Assembly (NCBI GenBank): GCA_963377175.1
Contig: CAUJNA010002890.1
Coordinates: 112,501 to 176,500, forward strand
Direction: 5' to 3'
DNA from: Effrenium voratum
Taxonomy: Eukaryota; Sar; Dinophyceae; Suessiales; Symbiodiniaceae
DNA: 64,000 nucleotides
The notes under the pieces were generated by a model, which saw nothing but the letters and a program-made list of their open reading frames with translations, had not been told where the DNA came from and searched no databases. The translations under genes were made by a program, and so were the position numbers. Below, one piece after another: positions 9,703-23,214 of the stretch (position 1 is the first letter of the stretch; each line of letters begins with the position of its first letter).

Positions 9703-10847
9703 GATCGAAATCCAGAACTCGCACCACGGAAATCAGAAACCGGGGAGTGATTTGATGCCCCAACGTAAATACCAACAACAATTTATAGTTTCAACCATGG
9801 TATCGAAGTGGTGCGAACGGATTTCGTCCTTCCACAGTATGACCCTGAGTCCTGAGTCTTGCCCGCCTTCTTGTGTGTTGGGGGTGTACCTTGATATAGA
9901 CAAGTTCAGAGAAACACACACACAGACATGGTTCCACGTTTAATTGGGATGACGAGGCCAACACGGGTGGGTGTTTTCTACCATCTCACGTAATTTCCCT
10001 CCTGCAGAAGAATATGTTTTGCCAAAGCAGCCATCATTTGAGGATCGGAATCTCCGAAATGCGGGACCTTTTTGGGTGTTGCTTCCGTTCATCTGCGGGG
10101 GAGTAGCCTCTTTCCAATCCTGGATGTGAAGTCCGAGACCTTCCCCGAAAGGGACACAATCGTCTTCCAAACCCTCCGGTCAGCTTCCATGAATTTTAGA
10201 GGGAGGGTAACTCTACCCTCTCTCCCACATGGCACCTGACAGGTAAGTGCCCCTCCAGGAAACCGATCTTCCAGGTACCCTCCCACAGGTGCCTAGTGTT
10301 AGTGGGAGGAAGGGTGCTCGTGTCCATCCCTAGGCGAGGTGATGGACGCCAAGATGGCGAGCATTTCCGACTTTTCAATCGAGTGGCAGCCTTGGACTTT
10401 CGTTCAAAGGGGTTCCTGTGGGGTGTGGAAATGGAGGAGGTTGTTCCCACTCTAAGATGTGACACGACTCCCCAGCATAAACGGGTGGGTCTTTCTTGGA
10501 GGGTAGTTTCGTTTTTTTTGTGTGTGTTTTTTTTGAAGGGGCACCAAAAGGAGCAAAGAAAGACGAGCCACCCAGATTGACCTGGTACACTTGCAAGAGC
10601 CAGGTGCGCAACTGTGATACTTAGTCGTTGGCGCCAATGGCGTTTCGAGGGGAACAGGGCTTGTCTCAAAATAGGGGAACCCAAATCCTTTTGGTTTCCA
10701 TTTGAGCATTATCCAGGACAATAGGTGGATGATAAGAGGACCCCGTCAATGGGTTCTAATAAGCGGATTCTATTTGGCTTGCACCAAAGACAATCAATGT
10801 GCGTAACATCCGAAAGGAATCCATGTTTTAGGATCCATTCAGCGGGC

Positions 10848-10891
<44 letters not shown>

Positions 10892-12278
10892 CGATTTGTC
10901 AGGGTGCCTCATGTGAAAGAATATCTTTTTTTGGGCGTTCAATCCAGCCCTTGGTTTTCAAGATGCAGCCCTGGAACAGTTAAAATTGTGATGCAAAGGG
11001 CTTGCAGGTTCACCTGCCAAAGATGAATATGTGTTGCACCATGTGAAGATGCCACTGGGTTGGTGTTTTCTTGCTGGCGCACTATTTTCCAGTTGGCACC
11101 CCATTCTCCTGTTGCCTTTAAGGGAACCCAACAAGAAAAGGGAACCCACTAGGGCCTACCCAAAGGGGTCGACCCTGCTGCTTAAGGGAACCGAACCCCA
11201 TCCTTTTTCTTTCTTTTTTTTTTTTGGGGGGGGGGCATTTTGACACATACCCAACAAGACCTTCCCGTTGTACTTTCCGTGCTTCGAGTCGTGCTAGGCA
11301 CGGCCCGCAACGTCCGCGGCGACAACGATACCATGTCGAGGCGTCCTGATCACTCTTTGTTCTCCTGGTGCCAGCATCACTTTGCCAAGTCTTCAAAGTT
11401 TGGAGTACTTTTCCTTCCCGAAAAAGAGGGAACCCGGCACTTGCCGGGCTTTTTGCTTGGAGAAATGGACGGACACCCTTGTACATGCCGAAAAAAGGTG
11501 TGTCTTTGAAAAAGCCCATCCCTTCGACGCCTGTGGGACATACCCCCAGACGGGACCACTCTTTGTGCATGTGCCCTGTGTGGATACAAGGCACTTAAGG
11601 TATGGGGGCGAAGGAGGGAATCTAAGATGGGTTCCACTACTCCCCAAACCGCTGCCCCCCAGGGTTAATTTTGGGTTTTTGCCATTTACATAGTGGCTGT
11701 ATACCATTAACCCTCTGGTAGCACCCATGTTAGGGGGAAATAACATATGGAAGGGGGGGGGGGATGGGTTTGAAACAATGCGGAGGTTGGGATTTCCCAA
11801 AGGGAAAGCACGGTTTACTCGCTTCGGGTGCAAATGGGAACCCCCAGTGCCTGAAAGGCAACTCTGGGCCATTTGAGTAGGTGGCTCTACTACCCAATGG
11901 GAACCCCAGATGAATAAGCCCCGGTTTATTTATAGGGGAACACCCTCCCTGGTTTAGTGGGGATTCAGACCAATATTGGAGGTACACCCCCCTGTCAATA
12001 GGACGGTTTTATGAATCTGGGGTCAACATTTGTTTAACCGGGGCTATGGCAAAGCCTATTCAAACCTTTATGACCATCTTAGTAGAACTATCGGTCAATT
12101 GGTCTTGGGCACTGCTCCAATGATCCCCCAATTTTCCTGCTGTTTCCTCTTTGCGCACCAATGCGATTGAGTAGCTGACGGAACTCTCGGCAGACGGGTT
12201 TTGGTTGGAAGACACGGGACGGGCCTCGGGGACCTCGGGGCCCCAATTGTTGCACGTGGGGTGAGCTCGCTGCGAGCG
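9703..12278. other. Gene-poor stretch with elements and a CA repeat
   Basis: A family G copy lies at about 9785-9850, a family M copy at about 10200-10280, a (CA)n tract at 10849-10889 and family I-like sequence at about 11930-12030. Short frames at 10339-10395 (VMDAKMASISDFSIEWQPW after a GAG|G junction) and 11270-11400 are open and partly GC3-rich, but I could not settle strand or function. Confidence 0.4.
10849..10889. repeat. (CA)n microsatellite
   Basis: About 20 CA units with one interruption near the start. Confidence 0.95.
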
Positions 12279-12600
12279 CATTTTGACACCTTGCCAGTTT
12301 TTCTGACTTTTCCGGGCGAAGTACCAAGAACCTTCCCAGGGCTTCAGAAAGGATCTAACTCTGTCGAGTCGCCAAATGAACCCCTGGGATCTGCCTTGAA
12401 CCCTTAGGATTTACCTTTTGACTGGTTTTGCTTCTTGATAGAAATGCACCTGAATGGGTTCCACTGATTCCCATTGAGAGAATGTCAACCAAGGGACCCA
12501 AGTTGGATGACAATCTTGAAGGGTAAACAATGGTGAACTTAAATCCAACCATTGTTTTAATGGCCGTTTGAACCGCAGGGTACAGTTTTAAAGATTCAAC
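12279..12600 (-). repeat. Family N repeat, copy 1 (inverted relative to 19775-20047)
   Basis: The core GGATCTAACTCTGTCGAGTC and about 75 bases around it recur in reverse complement at 19775-20047, without visible change over that core. Looser relatives, sharing phrases such as CCAAGTTGGATGACAAT, occur at about 5890-5930, 36001-36040, 44174-44240, 49385-49490 and 49780-49855. Confidence 0.8.
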
Positions 12601-13550
12601 GCAAGCGCTCCAGCCAAACAATGTGGTGTTGACCCCTATTTATCATCATAGAGGAGACCCTCCAAAAGTGATGAATCCCCACCAAGAGAACCTATCAAGG
12701 GTGAAGGCGTCACTTTCGGATAGAACTAGGAAAAAACTTACATGATTCACTCAAAATATCTAAGGTAGTTGCCCCAAAGACTTGGGAGCTTCCACGTTTG
12801 AGGGAGGTTTCTGGGTAGACCATTTTACTACCGGGTTTTGACTATGACTCACATGCGGATGCCGCTGAGAAGCTTCCGCTGAGAAGTCCACAGGTGGGCG
12901 GGCAAATGCAGCAGGCAGCGATAGAAGTTTCTGGTGCAGATGGAGCAGGGATCCCCAGCCAGCCGTCATTTCTGGTCAAAGGGCTGGCTTTGTTTTACCA
13001 TACTTGGATGTTCGTTGCCAAGTTAGTAAGTTGTTGATAACCCAAGTTATAGCCCGCTTATAAGTCTCCCCCAGTGAAGTTGACCTTGTTATTGGTGGCT
13101 TATAACACAGGTGGTGTTTTCCACTTACTATCTTGGCAGCGAACATCAAAGTAGGCCAAATAGGGATGTATTGTTTTGAGGGTTCCCTTTTCAGACCCGT
13201 TTGGAAGGGACGTAAAGGGGACACGTCCACCCATTTTCTGGGGTCTCCTTCAATGCTATGCTTTAGACGACATATGAAACAGAGTTACACAATTCGGGTT
13301 TTCTTTGTTCCCCTCAGAGAGGAACCAAAAGCTGTGCTTCCTGATGCCCGGCCTCCCAAATGGGAACCACAGTCACAAAGCTGCCCCGAAGACTTTCTTT
13401 CGCGTCCTTCGGCTTTGCAGGGGGGAGAGTAAGGCATCTGTATTTTATATGTATATAGATATGTTGTATATACTGGCAATGAACGAACATCCATAATGCA
13501 TGTTTTATGGGCATTTGGCGCGCAGAGTGTGTGTGTGTGTGTGTGCTCGC
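12601..13550. other. Gene-poor stretch with families I, J and B
   Basis: A family I piece (GTTGACCCC...ATCCCCACC) lies at about 12627-12683, a family J end at about 12815-12855 and a full family B element at about 13003-13147. A short frame at 12897-12975 (VGGQMQQAAIEVSGADGAG) might be an exon but has no clear donor. Confidence 0.35.
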
Positions 13551-13559
13551 GCTTCTGGT

Positions 13560-14491
<932 letters not shown>

Positions 14492-14779
14492 GATGGGTTT
14501 TAATACGAGGCAGGCAGTTGCGAGTTTTGAGCAACACACAGGCTACCGCAAGGAGATTCTGTCTGTATTTCCCTTCCCACCCTTTTCACGGGTTCCGGCC
14601 AGGACCCAATAATTTGTGGGTGGGAGGGCACTCTTGTGATTTGAACCGCCAGGTTTGGACGATTCCTGGGGGTGATGTTTTGCGGGCTGGAAAATGGTAG
14701 CCTTTTGCTACCTGAGTGCCAGCTCCGCAAGACTTCACGTGAAGGCCAGACCATCAAGGGAAACCCCTCACAGGAGGGT

Positions 14780-14929
14780 ACTTGGATGTTCGTTCCCAAA
14801 TTGGGCAGTTCTTAGTAGCCAAAGGCATAACTGGCTCTAAGCCTCCCTGAGTGGAGCTAGCCTTGCTGTCAGTGGGTTGTACCACGGGTGGCTAACCACT
14901 TACTAACTTGGCAACGAACATCCAAGTAA
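14780..14929. mobile_element. Family B inverted-repeat element (type copy)
   Basis: The left end TACTTGGATGTTCGTTCCCA and the right end TTGGCAACGAACATCCAAGT are inverted repeats about 150 bases apart. Other copies or pieces: 13003-13147, 23797-23855, 25140-25292, 30800-30872, 34688-34752, 38213-38358, 44372-44512, 52100-52248 and 56413-56563. Inner arms carry GGTGGCTAACCACTTACTAA and GGTTATAACC-type palindromes. Confidence 0.8.
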
Positions 14930-15231
14930 AAGATATACATTCATTTCCCTGGAGCCATTGCGGCCTAGTGACAAACATATGTGACTGTGGCTCAAACACA
15001 TGTACCAACATGGCACCAAAAGGTAAATGGCACCAAAGACTAAGACCTGCGGTTTGCCCTGGCTCCGAAATTTTGAGCACCCAAATGGCCATGGCTCAAA
15101 ATCCAAATCGTAGCGTGAACATCAACCAATCCAACCACTAAAATAGGACGCCTAAAATGGGCGGTGAATTCACCAGTGGACCAAACCCAAAAACGGGGCG
15201 CTTTTCGGGGCATTTCTCTCCTTTGGGGGAG

Positions 15232-15319
15232 ACTCGATGAATCGATCGCGAAGGCCTGGGAGGAGAAGATGAGGACGCCCTTCGGGGCTTCGGGGCTAAG
15301 GAAGGCCTTCGGCGAGGAA
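15232..15319 (+). CDS. Candidate exon, unknown protein
   Basis: The frame contains DESIAKAWEEKMRTPFGA and runs to GGCGAGGAA followed by GTTCTT. Third positions are mostly G or C. An acceptor-like TTTCTCTCCTTTGGGGGAG precedes it. Product not recognised. Confidence 0.5.
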
Positions 15320-15552
15320 GTTCTTAGCACGCACGCACTGCGTCTTGAGATGTCCATCATGGGAAAAAAACACCTTCCAAATGTTGGGACAAACCTGGTT
15401 TTGACTTTACTTTGGTTTATTCCATACTGGTTTTTGGGAGTCAACCTTCCAACTGTTCCTGCTTTTCCCGGAACGGATTGTCATCCCTGATTGTCATGGA
15501 AGGGTGACTACGTGAAGCCGTTTGTGACGATTGCATCGACAAGTCCATCAGT

Positions 15553-15705
15553 ATGGAAGAGGCTGAAAGGATTGTCATTCCTGCTTTTCCCCTTCCTGAG
15601 AACTACAGGAATTGGCGTATCAAGGTCCGTGAAGCTGTTTGTGCGGCGGCAACTGGACCGATTCCTTTTGGTTGCTCACTTGCCCAAAGCCAATCTGAAA
15701 TTTGA
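15553..15705 (+). pseudogene. Probable retroelement polyprotein fragment
   Basis: A 50-codon frame contains FPLPENYRNWRIKVREAV followed by C-A-A-A-T-G-P. This recalls the FP-P--[FY]R-W---[VR]--A[AS] block I associate with the N-terminal region of dinoflagellate LTR-type retroelements. No reverse transcriptase or integrase follows. Third positions are less GC-rich than in the host exons, as expected for foreign or decayed coding sequence. Confidence 0.4.
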
Positions 15706-16913
15706 CCTTCTGGTTTTCTCTGAAAGGTCGCAAGAGGTGAGCACCGCCCTGAGGGGCAACTGAGTAAGGGGTGGACCCAAGTACCTGCCTTGAAACGTGA
15801 AGACTACGGGGGTTTCTATGATCCCATGCAAGCACTCTCCCACCATCTTGGTGTGCAGACGCTTTGCGGAAGGCTCTCTTTTCTTGGGAAAGGCAGGGCC
15901 AAAATACAAGCAGGGGCTCCTCTGGACCGGGTTGCGACATCACCCAAAGTGACGTGTCATTTTTCCCCTTCCTGGTCCATCTCTTTCCTCTTTCGGGGTT
16001 TTGGTGAGTTCCCACCAACACAATTCTCGCCCCAGCTCCCGCCGTCGTCGGTGTGAAACCGACGCCTCGCCTCGCGCGCCTCACGCGAGCGCGAGAGGAG
16101 CGTCAGCAGCGACAGTTTGAGCACCACGGAGGCTTCGGACATCTCCTCGTCCGGGGGCCCAGCGGATGCCCAGCGGATGGGATTTCCGGATGGAGGGATG
16201 TCCGGATCCGGAGCCCAAGGCCACATGGGAATCCCCCAAAAGGGATTTGTTTGGGGTTCCACAAAAAGGAACCGCGCCAAGAAAGGGGGCGTGAGCTCAA
16301 ACTCGGGGGGGGGGGGGGGTGGGGGGTGGGGGGGAGGGCGGCGAGCATAAACCAATCAAAGTTCCACGTTAAAATCTACAAGTCCTCCCAAGAAAGGAAG
16401 TGAGCTCAAACCCAACAGGCGCGGGGGATTTGTGAATTTCCGACTTGTTCCGCTTCGATGGCTGAAATCCAGAAGGCCGGAATTTTCGTGGTGTTCAAAA
16501 ACAGACCCACCCATTTGGCTTCAATTTCTTCACTCCATAGTTCAGCTTAAGGCTTCCCCAAAACCCCGGCAAACCAATTGGACAGTTCCCGTGTTGTCAA
16601 CTCACTTTGTGAGTTGCTGGGACTTTTGTCGCTTCTTGGGGGGCACCGTGTGAGTGGTAAATAAGCAGTTTGGACCTTTTCCTCAGCGGCCTTTTGATCG
16701 CGGGCAGAACTCGGGGCCCCGACACCGATTGGAAAAGGAATCGAACGGCAAGCAACGCGCACCCCCCACCCCCCCCCCTCCCCCCCGATTTTTCTAGGGG
16801 TAGCTTCCCCATTCTTTTCAGGATCCTTGTTTCTAGAAAACCTCCGAAAAAAAGCGGCCTGTCTTTTGAAAGAACGATGGTTGAAACGAATGAGGAATCA
16901 ACCCTCGGACCTA

Positions 16914-17015
16914 TCCTATCTTCCATTTGCTTAAGAATATGTTTTTCCCTTATTGTGTTTTAAAAGGAACTTATCCCTACGTACTGGAAATATCTTCTCA
17001 TTTTTTCCAATGGGC
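16914..17015 (+). mobile_element. Family P element piece
   Basis: The phrase CTTCCATTTGCTTAAGAA followed by TTTTTCCC and a TTTT-AAAGGA tract recurs at about 28676-28765. That second copy begins just after a candidate exon (28599-28662), which would fit an introner role. Confidence 0.5.
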
Positions 17016-17955
17016 GAATAAGCAAATGCAAGCAAGTGTCCGAGAAAAATCCGGGTGCCATGCGCCCTTCTGCTTGGATTGCCATGCCCTCTCTACATCA
17101 GAGCCATATCAAGGGATGCACCTTGGCTCCCGAATCCGAGAATCGGATCTGAATCGATTGAGCCACGTGCTCCGATTCGAGACGAAGGTTAGTAAGCAGT
17201 CCCAGCCAGACATAGTTGCGGATCTCCGCCTTCTTAATTCTTTACATGGCTTTTGGGACCATTTGAATACCGGGTTTTGAGCAAGTGACTCAATTGGATG
17301 TTTGGTTTGAGACCTCACTGTTCGAGCCCATTGTCTTTGTGAGACTCCCTTGAGAGTGATGTAGGGAGAACACACAACTTGGGGCCAATGTTCACGTCAC
17401 CAGGTTGCCACGCCCAAAGTGAAAGTTCCTTTTTTGGGAGGCCATCTCGTCTGTTGGGTGAAGTCATGTTGACCCCAGAATAAACCCACCAGTTTATGCA
17501 ATGGGGGTGCTCTGTGGCCCCTCCAAAAGGTGTCTAGGTCAAACAAAAAGGCCCAAAGGTTCCTTTCTTGCGGATCGCAAGGAGGTTCTGGGATGGCGAA
17601 CTTCCCTTCCTTGGCGTCACCTCATTCCTGGGTTGGTGAAGTTTTTTTTCTTTTCCGGGCTCCATTCTACAGGGCTCCACCGAATGGGCCTTGCTGAGGC
17701 CCTGTTCTAGCAAGGACGGCGAGGAGGGCTACGCAGACCAGGCGAAGTTTTTTTTCTCCACATGCTGGCTTTTTGTTTAGACCAACCCCGGAAAACGGGT
17801 ACCCTGACAAGACTCCGACCCATGTTTCCATTTTGGTTGCCAATTTGAAGTGAGGATCCTTTTGGTGGGATGTAGGGGAAGCATTGGGAAACCGGGGTTG
17901 TGAAGGGAGCCCAAACGACGCCATTGTTGGTGAGGGGGACATATGACATACTGTG

Positions 17956-18078
17956 GATGGACGAACCCATTTCGCACCAGCTACGAAACCATGGATTGAT
18001 GATTCCCCTGTAAATACCAACAAGCAATGGTTTCCATGGTGTCTTAGGTGGTGCGAAATGGATTTCGTCCATCCGCAG
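17956..18078. mobile_element. Family G inverted-repeat element (type copy)
   Basis: The arms read TACTGTGGATGGACGAACCC at the left and GAAATGGATTTCGTCCATCC at the right, with AACCATGG palindromes inside. Other copies are at about 510-620, 9785-9850, 41630-41725, and more distantly 22010-22085 and 56215-56300. Confidence 0.7.
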
Positions 18079-19489
18079 TATGGCTGTGTGTCAAAACCTT
18101 TTTGCTGAGGGTAGGTACAGGTATGGATCCCTTAAACAAATTAGACAGGAAAGGCAAAGAACAGGTGCCTAGGGGTGCAACAACTTTGGATTTGGCACAT
18201 TTTGCTCTGCGTTTTCAATGGGGGCACATCCTTTGAATTGGTAGGCATACATGTGAAAGGCCCCCCAATTCAATGTCATATCCTGTTTGGGTGATTCCTC
18301 AAGGGATCGGCCAATGTTAGTTGGTTTTGCGTGGTTTTCCCTTTGAACCATCCAATGTCCTAGATTGCCAATCTCGATTGTGTTTGCTTTGGGTGATGTT
18401 CAAATGGTACCTGCAGTTGCTTCGACGGGTGTATGAAGTGCACCAAGAGGAACCCAAGCATGTGTGGTCGTGTAAAGAGGACATATGGTTAAATCAAGAC
18501 TAGGTGGTGGTCGGTTTCCATTGGCTACTTCCCTTGGCAAATGTGTCAACTAGATTTCCCCAATGTGATTCGGGTGCGAGGCCTCTGGAAAATCTCGAGG
18601 ACCGCAAGCAACACCAACCAAGGTGGTATCAAGGGCCCTGGGGAGTCAGGCAAGTTCCGGACTTTTGTCAGGGAAGACCAAGTTTTAGTGGTAGAAATAG
18701 ATAGCCCTGGTTGACCTGGTTGACCTCACAATCTACCAGGGCCATTCATTTTCCCTGGACACCTATGGTTTGGTTACCTTCAGCCAATCCACTTAGGCAG
18801 AGGATATGAGTGATTTGTTTGTCCAGGCCAGTCTGTGCCTGGGTCTGTCGAGTGAGGACACAGCTTAGATATGCGCTCGACGGAACCGCGGAACGGGTGA
18901 CGCGTGCCCGTGGGTTTTTGTGCATCAGAGCCGTGTTTCACGGGTTGAGTATTCCCGCAACCATGCGGTACAAGACCGACCCGAAGCCCGCTCCGGTTAA
19001 ATCTCTCAGCTGCTGCTAACTGAGGCATGCGCAGAGTTCGGCCGAGGCAGTAACACTTCCCGTAAGAGGCTTGATTATTGCCTCCCCTCTTGTACAGCCT
19101 TCACGTGGTCGGAGCGAGAAGCTGGGTCGTATGCCCTCAATGATTTGACTGCTCACACACTTGCCCTCCACCTGCTAAGATGGCACATGACATGGAAAGA
19201 GTCCCTTCAAGAGGCCGACACATGCCGTGTTCGTGAGAGGAAGGGTCCCGAGTTTTGCGATGCCGGAGGAGGCATTGATGGGTTACTCAGCTTCGCCTAG
19301 CCGCCCATCTGGGATTTGTACAGTGGATGGCTTCCGACAGTTGTTAGGTGTAGGCGGAATTCTTGTCATGCAGAGCCTGCCGAAGTTTATAACTTGCAGC
19401 CCAGTTTTTATTTGCACTGCGCGATGGTTGAAAAGAAGCCGTGGGGGTTGGTGGAGCTTCGAGGATCGGGAGGGGTAAAGCGAAAGGTG

Positions 19490-19619
19490 AGGCTAGGTTA
19501 GGTGCCCGACCTCTCACCCGTTTCTTTTTTGGTTGGGAGATTCGGTTCCCCGAATCTAAAATAGACGTCCAGAGAACGAAAGTTGGTACCCTTATTCTAA
19601 CCTCTCAAATCTGGAGGAC
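19490..19619 (+). mobile_element. Family A element with GAGG duplication
   Basis: It begins CTAGGTTAGGTGCCC and ends TCTGGAGGACTTAG. GAGG stands immediately on both sides (19486-19489 and 19620-19623). The internal family phrases TTGGTTGGGAGATTCGGTTC and TTATTCTAACCTCTCAAATC are present. Confidence 0.75.
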
Positions 19620-19774
19620 TTAGGAGGTGTCCAGATGAAGGTTAGGCAGATGAGAAATACATGGCACTGGTTTAGATTGGCAATAGATGCCACCAGGGAA
19701 ACCCATCTATTTTTCCAATAGATCCCCCTCTCAAATGGGGGTTCGAACCAATCGTGCACGTGAGAGTTCAATCA

Positions 19775-20047
19775 ACCATCACAACAATGGTTGGGTTCAT
19801 ATTTCACCACCGTTGTTTATTTTCCAGGATTGTCATCATCCAACTTGGGTCCCACCATTCTTTTCATGGAACTGGTTGAACCCATTTGGGTGCATTTCTG
19901 CCAAGAAGCAACACCAGTCAAAAGGTAAATCCTAAGGGTTCAAGGCAGATCCCAGGGGTTCATTTGGCGACTCGACAGAGTTAGATCCTTTCTGGAGCCT
20001 TGGGAAGGGCCCCGGAAAAGTCAGTCACTGGACGTGTGCCAAAATAG
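19775..20047 (+). repeat. Family N repeat, copy 2
   Basis: Reverse complement of 12279-12600 over most of its length. The segment around GACTCGACAGAGTTAGATCC is unchanged over about 75 bases. Confidence 0.8.
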
Positions 20048-20094
20048 GCATTTTGGCGAACCCACCAATCGTTGAAGAGAGGTACCCTAAAAAA

Positions 20095-20400
20095 TGTACA
20101 CGCGCACACACACACACATACACGCACATACATACATACGTGGGTATGTGGATACGTACGTACGTACATACATACGTTTATTCGTACGTAAACACCTGCA
20201 TACATTACAATCCATTCCATTGCATTGCACTACATTGCACTACATTACATTACATTACATTACATTACATTACATTACATTACATTACATTACGTTACAT
20301 TACGTTACATTACATTTACATTACTTTGCATTCCATTACCACTACATTTCCATTACCTGGCACTACATTACATTACTTTTACATTGCATTACACGCCTAT
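20095..20400. repeat. CA, CGTA and ATTAC simple repeats
   Basis: A CA/CATA patch (20100-20140), an ACGT-rich patch (20150-20190) and about 110 bases of tandem ATTAC (20219-20330) that decays toward 20400. Open frames across it are repeat artefacts. Confidence 0.95.
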
Positions 20401-21263
20401 AGTACCAGGCAAGAAAGAAGGGGGGGGTGGGCGTTCTACATATCTGCTACACGTAGATCGACTTCGTGGCTTCGGCGTCGCGCCATTTTTTGGCCCACAA
20501 GGTTCGATGAATTTGATCACCTTCCGAGGAGCCAGTTGGGACTCCCCGAGAGTCTTTTTCTTTATGTGGGCGGCTCGTTTTTGTTTTTTTGGGGGGTGGG
20601 AACCGCCTTTTGGTCGATTTTTTTTTTTTTTAGGGAGACCAAAAGGAGGCCACCGATTTGTTTTGGGGTCCCCTAAAGAAAGTCTCACCAAAAGTCCTCT
20701 GGTGAAAACCTGCGAAAGGGACAACGTTTCCTGGCACAACACAAAAACTCGGCGCCTTTTCCGTGACCGCCTGACTTCAGCACGCGCGGCGCGAAACACC
20801 TCGCAACCGAAATGGTGCATGAGGCCACGTCTCAAACTGGCTTGGCCGGAGTCTTCTGGTTTTCAGAAGCATGAACCGTGTTCTTCCCTACTAGAATGGG
20901 ATCCACTTCTTATTTCATGGACTTGTTCTGAGATCATTTCCCCTTGCTGGGTGGTTCAAGCAGCACCTGGGTGCTTCGCGGGGCACAGGCACTGGGTGAC
21001 TGATTGTTCTAGGGATAGCTTCCCCATACAATCAGCCAATTGCGAGCTCACCTGGTAAAACAAGCTCACCAAGACGTTTTAACTCTTTTGCTCGGTGGAT
21101 CCTTTTTTGATGGTACCCTCAAAAGGGGGGGGTTCAAAGGGGGGATACCCACAGGAAAGCCCACCATTCTCTTCCATTTGCTGAAACAAGCTTTTTTTTT
21201 GAACACTTTTTTCAGTTTTCCCCTGATTGTTTTGTTTCAGAGTTCTTCTCATGCTTTCCCCAG

Positions 21264-21438
21264 GTATTCGCGAAGAAGCGTTTTGGAAGAACTCCGGGCT
21301 TTTGCGCCAGATAACGCCGGCTGCCGCCCCGGACGCTTCACCCTCTCCGCGCCTCGGCTTGGACTCGGCGGAGACTCGGAGACGGACGAGTCCGCTCGCG
21401 GGTCGAGGGCGAGTCGAGGCGAGTCGGGCAACGTCCGG
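21264..21438 (+). CDS. Candidate exon, unknown protein
   Basis: A good acceptor (TTCTCATGCTTTCCCCAG) precedes a 58-codon frame containing VLEELRAFAPDNAG and then a Ser/Arg/Glu/Gly-rich tail. It ends at the donor CGG|GTAACT. Third positions are strongly GC-rich. Not recognised. Confidence 0.55.
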
Positions 21439-21897
21439 GTAACTTGATTTGGCCGTGGGCCAATACGTTTGGGATCCCATTTTGGTTGGTAGGTGCACCA
21501 CCCATTTTAGATCCGATTTTAGTGGGGATTGGGATGTTCATTGGGGGTACGGGGTTTTGAGCCATAGTCATTTGTCGGCAAGCCCGGCCAGCCGGTGCAG
21601 CTTCTTTTTGTTTTTGTTTTAATCTTTGGTATTGTTTCGTGGCTTTTTGGGGCGACTCACTCCCTGACTTTGTGGACTACTTTTTGGGTAGTGGCAAAAG
21701 ATCTTAGTGGCTTACTTTTTAGACATTTTTTTCCGTGTATCCCACTCAAAAGTTTTTTTTCTTTTAGCGGGGGATCTGAGGGCAGCCCAGTACTAACCAT
21801 GGTGAGACAACCCGCAAAAGCTGAGGTTGTGAATCTCCGTTCGGTGGGTTATAACCAGGCTGACGAACCACTTACCTGACGTACCCGATCGCCCCTT

Positions 21898-22381
21898 GAA
21901 GTGGAAAGAACCTCTTGCACGCAAACCCGGGGGGGGGGGGGGACAAAAACAGCAGCACCAAAGCAATACAACACGCTGTGGCTGGACAAAATCCGCTTCG
22001 CAAAAAGGTGGGATGGATGAACCCTATGAATGGGACAAACCACCTCCCAACTGGTGCAGAAATCTGTACGTCCAAAGTATCAATGGCTCTTTTTGGAGGA
22101 TCGATCTACAAGTAAGCCCCCTTACTTGCAAAGTCCAGAGTCCAGAATATCCACCGCATTTTGGAAGAACCTTACCTTTTGGCACACGTGTGTCATGCAG
22201 GGGTGGGTACCTCCATCTGAAAATGGAAGCATCAACCTGAGACCGGTTTCCTTGTGACCCAGAAGAGGGCGGGCCGTACGAGTCCTCAGTCTTGGCACAT
22301 GCAGCGGGTGTTTGGAGGGTACCCTTAGGTTGGTTTGAACGCAAGCCAAACAAAACACCGGCCAAGTTTTGGATCCCTGAG
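21898..22381. other. Gene-free stretch
   Basis: It follows a family C end (CCACTTACCTGACGTACCCG at 21868-21888). A G13 run lies near 21930, and a sequence resembling family G is near 22010-22085. No exon-like frame. Confidence 0.4.
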
Positions 22382-22474
22382 CCCCTGGTCCACATCGCTA
22401 TTTTGACGCATCACCTCCTCGAATTTTTTCGCGGAGTCCTCGAGAGCCCTCTGGAAGGCGCCGAGAGTTTTTTG
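22382..22474 (+). CDS. Candidate exon, unknown protein
   Basis: The frame contains LVHIAILTHHLLEFFRGVLE and ends at a consensus donor TTTTTG|GTGAGT. The upstream boundary (CCCTGAG|CCCCTGG) is tentative. A second short frame just downstream (about 22500-22535) could belong to the same gene. Confidence 0.45.
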
Positions 22475-22911
22475 GTGAGTTTTTGAAAAAGCCTACGACC
22501 AATACGTGGCGCCTTCTCAGGGAAGTATAGAGAACTCACGGTGCTGAAGGCGAAGCGACTTCTGGACATTTCAGTTTCGCCTGCTTGGTGGGAGTTTTGG
22601 CCATGGCCTCAAAGAGCGATCATCTTTTGACGTTGGGTCCCTGGGCGGAGTGAAGCGATCAACTTTGTGCGAGTCGACGTCTGCGAAAGCCTCATGGTCT
22701 TCTCCCACTTCCTAATCTATCTATCCTGAACCTGCCAGCCACAAAATCCCATGAACCAAAATAAGAACGCCTCTTGTCCGTTTCTGCCATCTCCAGAAGG
22801 CAATGAGGCCTTGCCTGGATGCAGAGTTCTTTAGTCCGGCCTGTTCCGAGGTACCATCCCAAGTATCTCAGGTACTGTGGCCTACATTCATTTGGGTGTG
22901 TCTTTTTGACC

Positions 22912-22912
<1 letters not shown>

Positions 22913-22944
<32 letters not shown>
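22913..22944. repeat. Poly-T tract of 32 bases
   Basis: An uninterrupted T run inside element-like sequence; possibly the tail of a reverse-oriented retroposed copy, but no gene copy is visible next to it. Confidence 0.9.
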
Positions 22945-22946
<2 letters not shown>

Positions 22947-23116
22947 ACCAAAGGGGACCGGCGGGGTGGTTTTCAAGGGACACCAAAGGGGAACACCACC
23001 TTTCTTGGGGTCTCCTAAAAAAGACACGGCCATTTGTATGTGTACTCCATGCACGTGTGCTTTGCGGGATTCCCCCATTCAGTGTTGTCATTTTGATGTT
23101 TGAACCGCTCTCGTAG

Positions 23117-23214
23117 TCGAGGTCTGGCAACTCGTGCACTCCAATGCCACGGTTCGTGCCTGGCACTTGAGGAAGAAGTTCGGGGTGGAGCTGGTGGAGG
23201 CAGGAAGCCTAGGG
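23117..23214 (+). CDS. Candidate exon, unknown protein
   Basis: The frame contains VWQLVHSNATVRAWHLRKK and FGVELVEAGSLG with GC-rich third positions. It lies between CTCTCGTAG and GGG|GTAGTG. Not recognised. Confidence 0.55.

Larger units (their letters stand above)
15706..21263. other. Long gene-poor stretch rich in elements
   Basis: Recognisable pieces are family D (16794-16906), family P (about 16914-17015), family J (about 17160-17292), family G (about 17956-18075), family E (18685-18770 and 19660-19730), family A (19490-19619, flanked by GAGG on both sides), family N (19775-20047) and simple repeats at 20095-20330. GC-rich patches at 16033-16185, 17711-17741 (KDGEEGYADQ), 18810-19019 and 20450-20560 might be exons, but strand or frame is ambiguous. 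Confidence 0.4.
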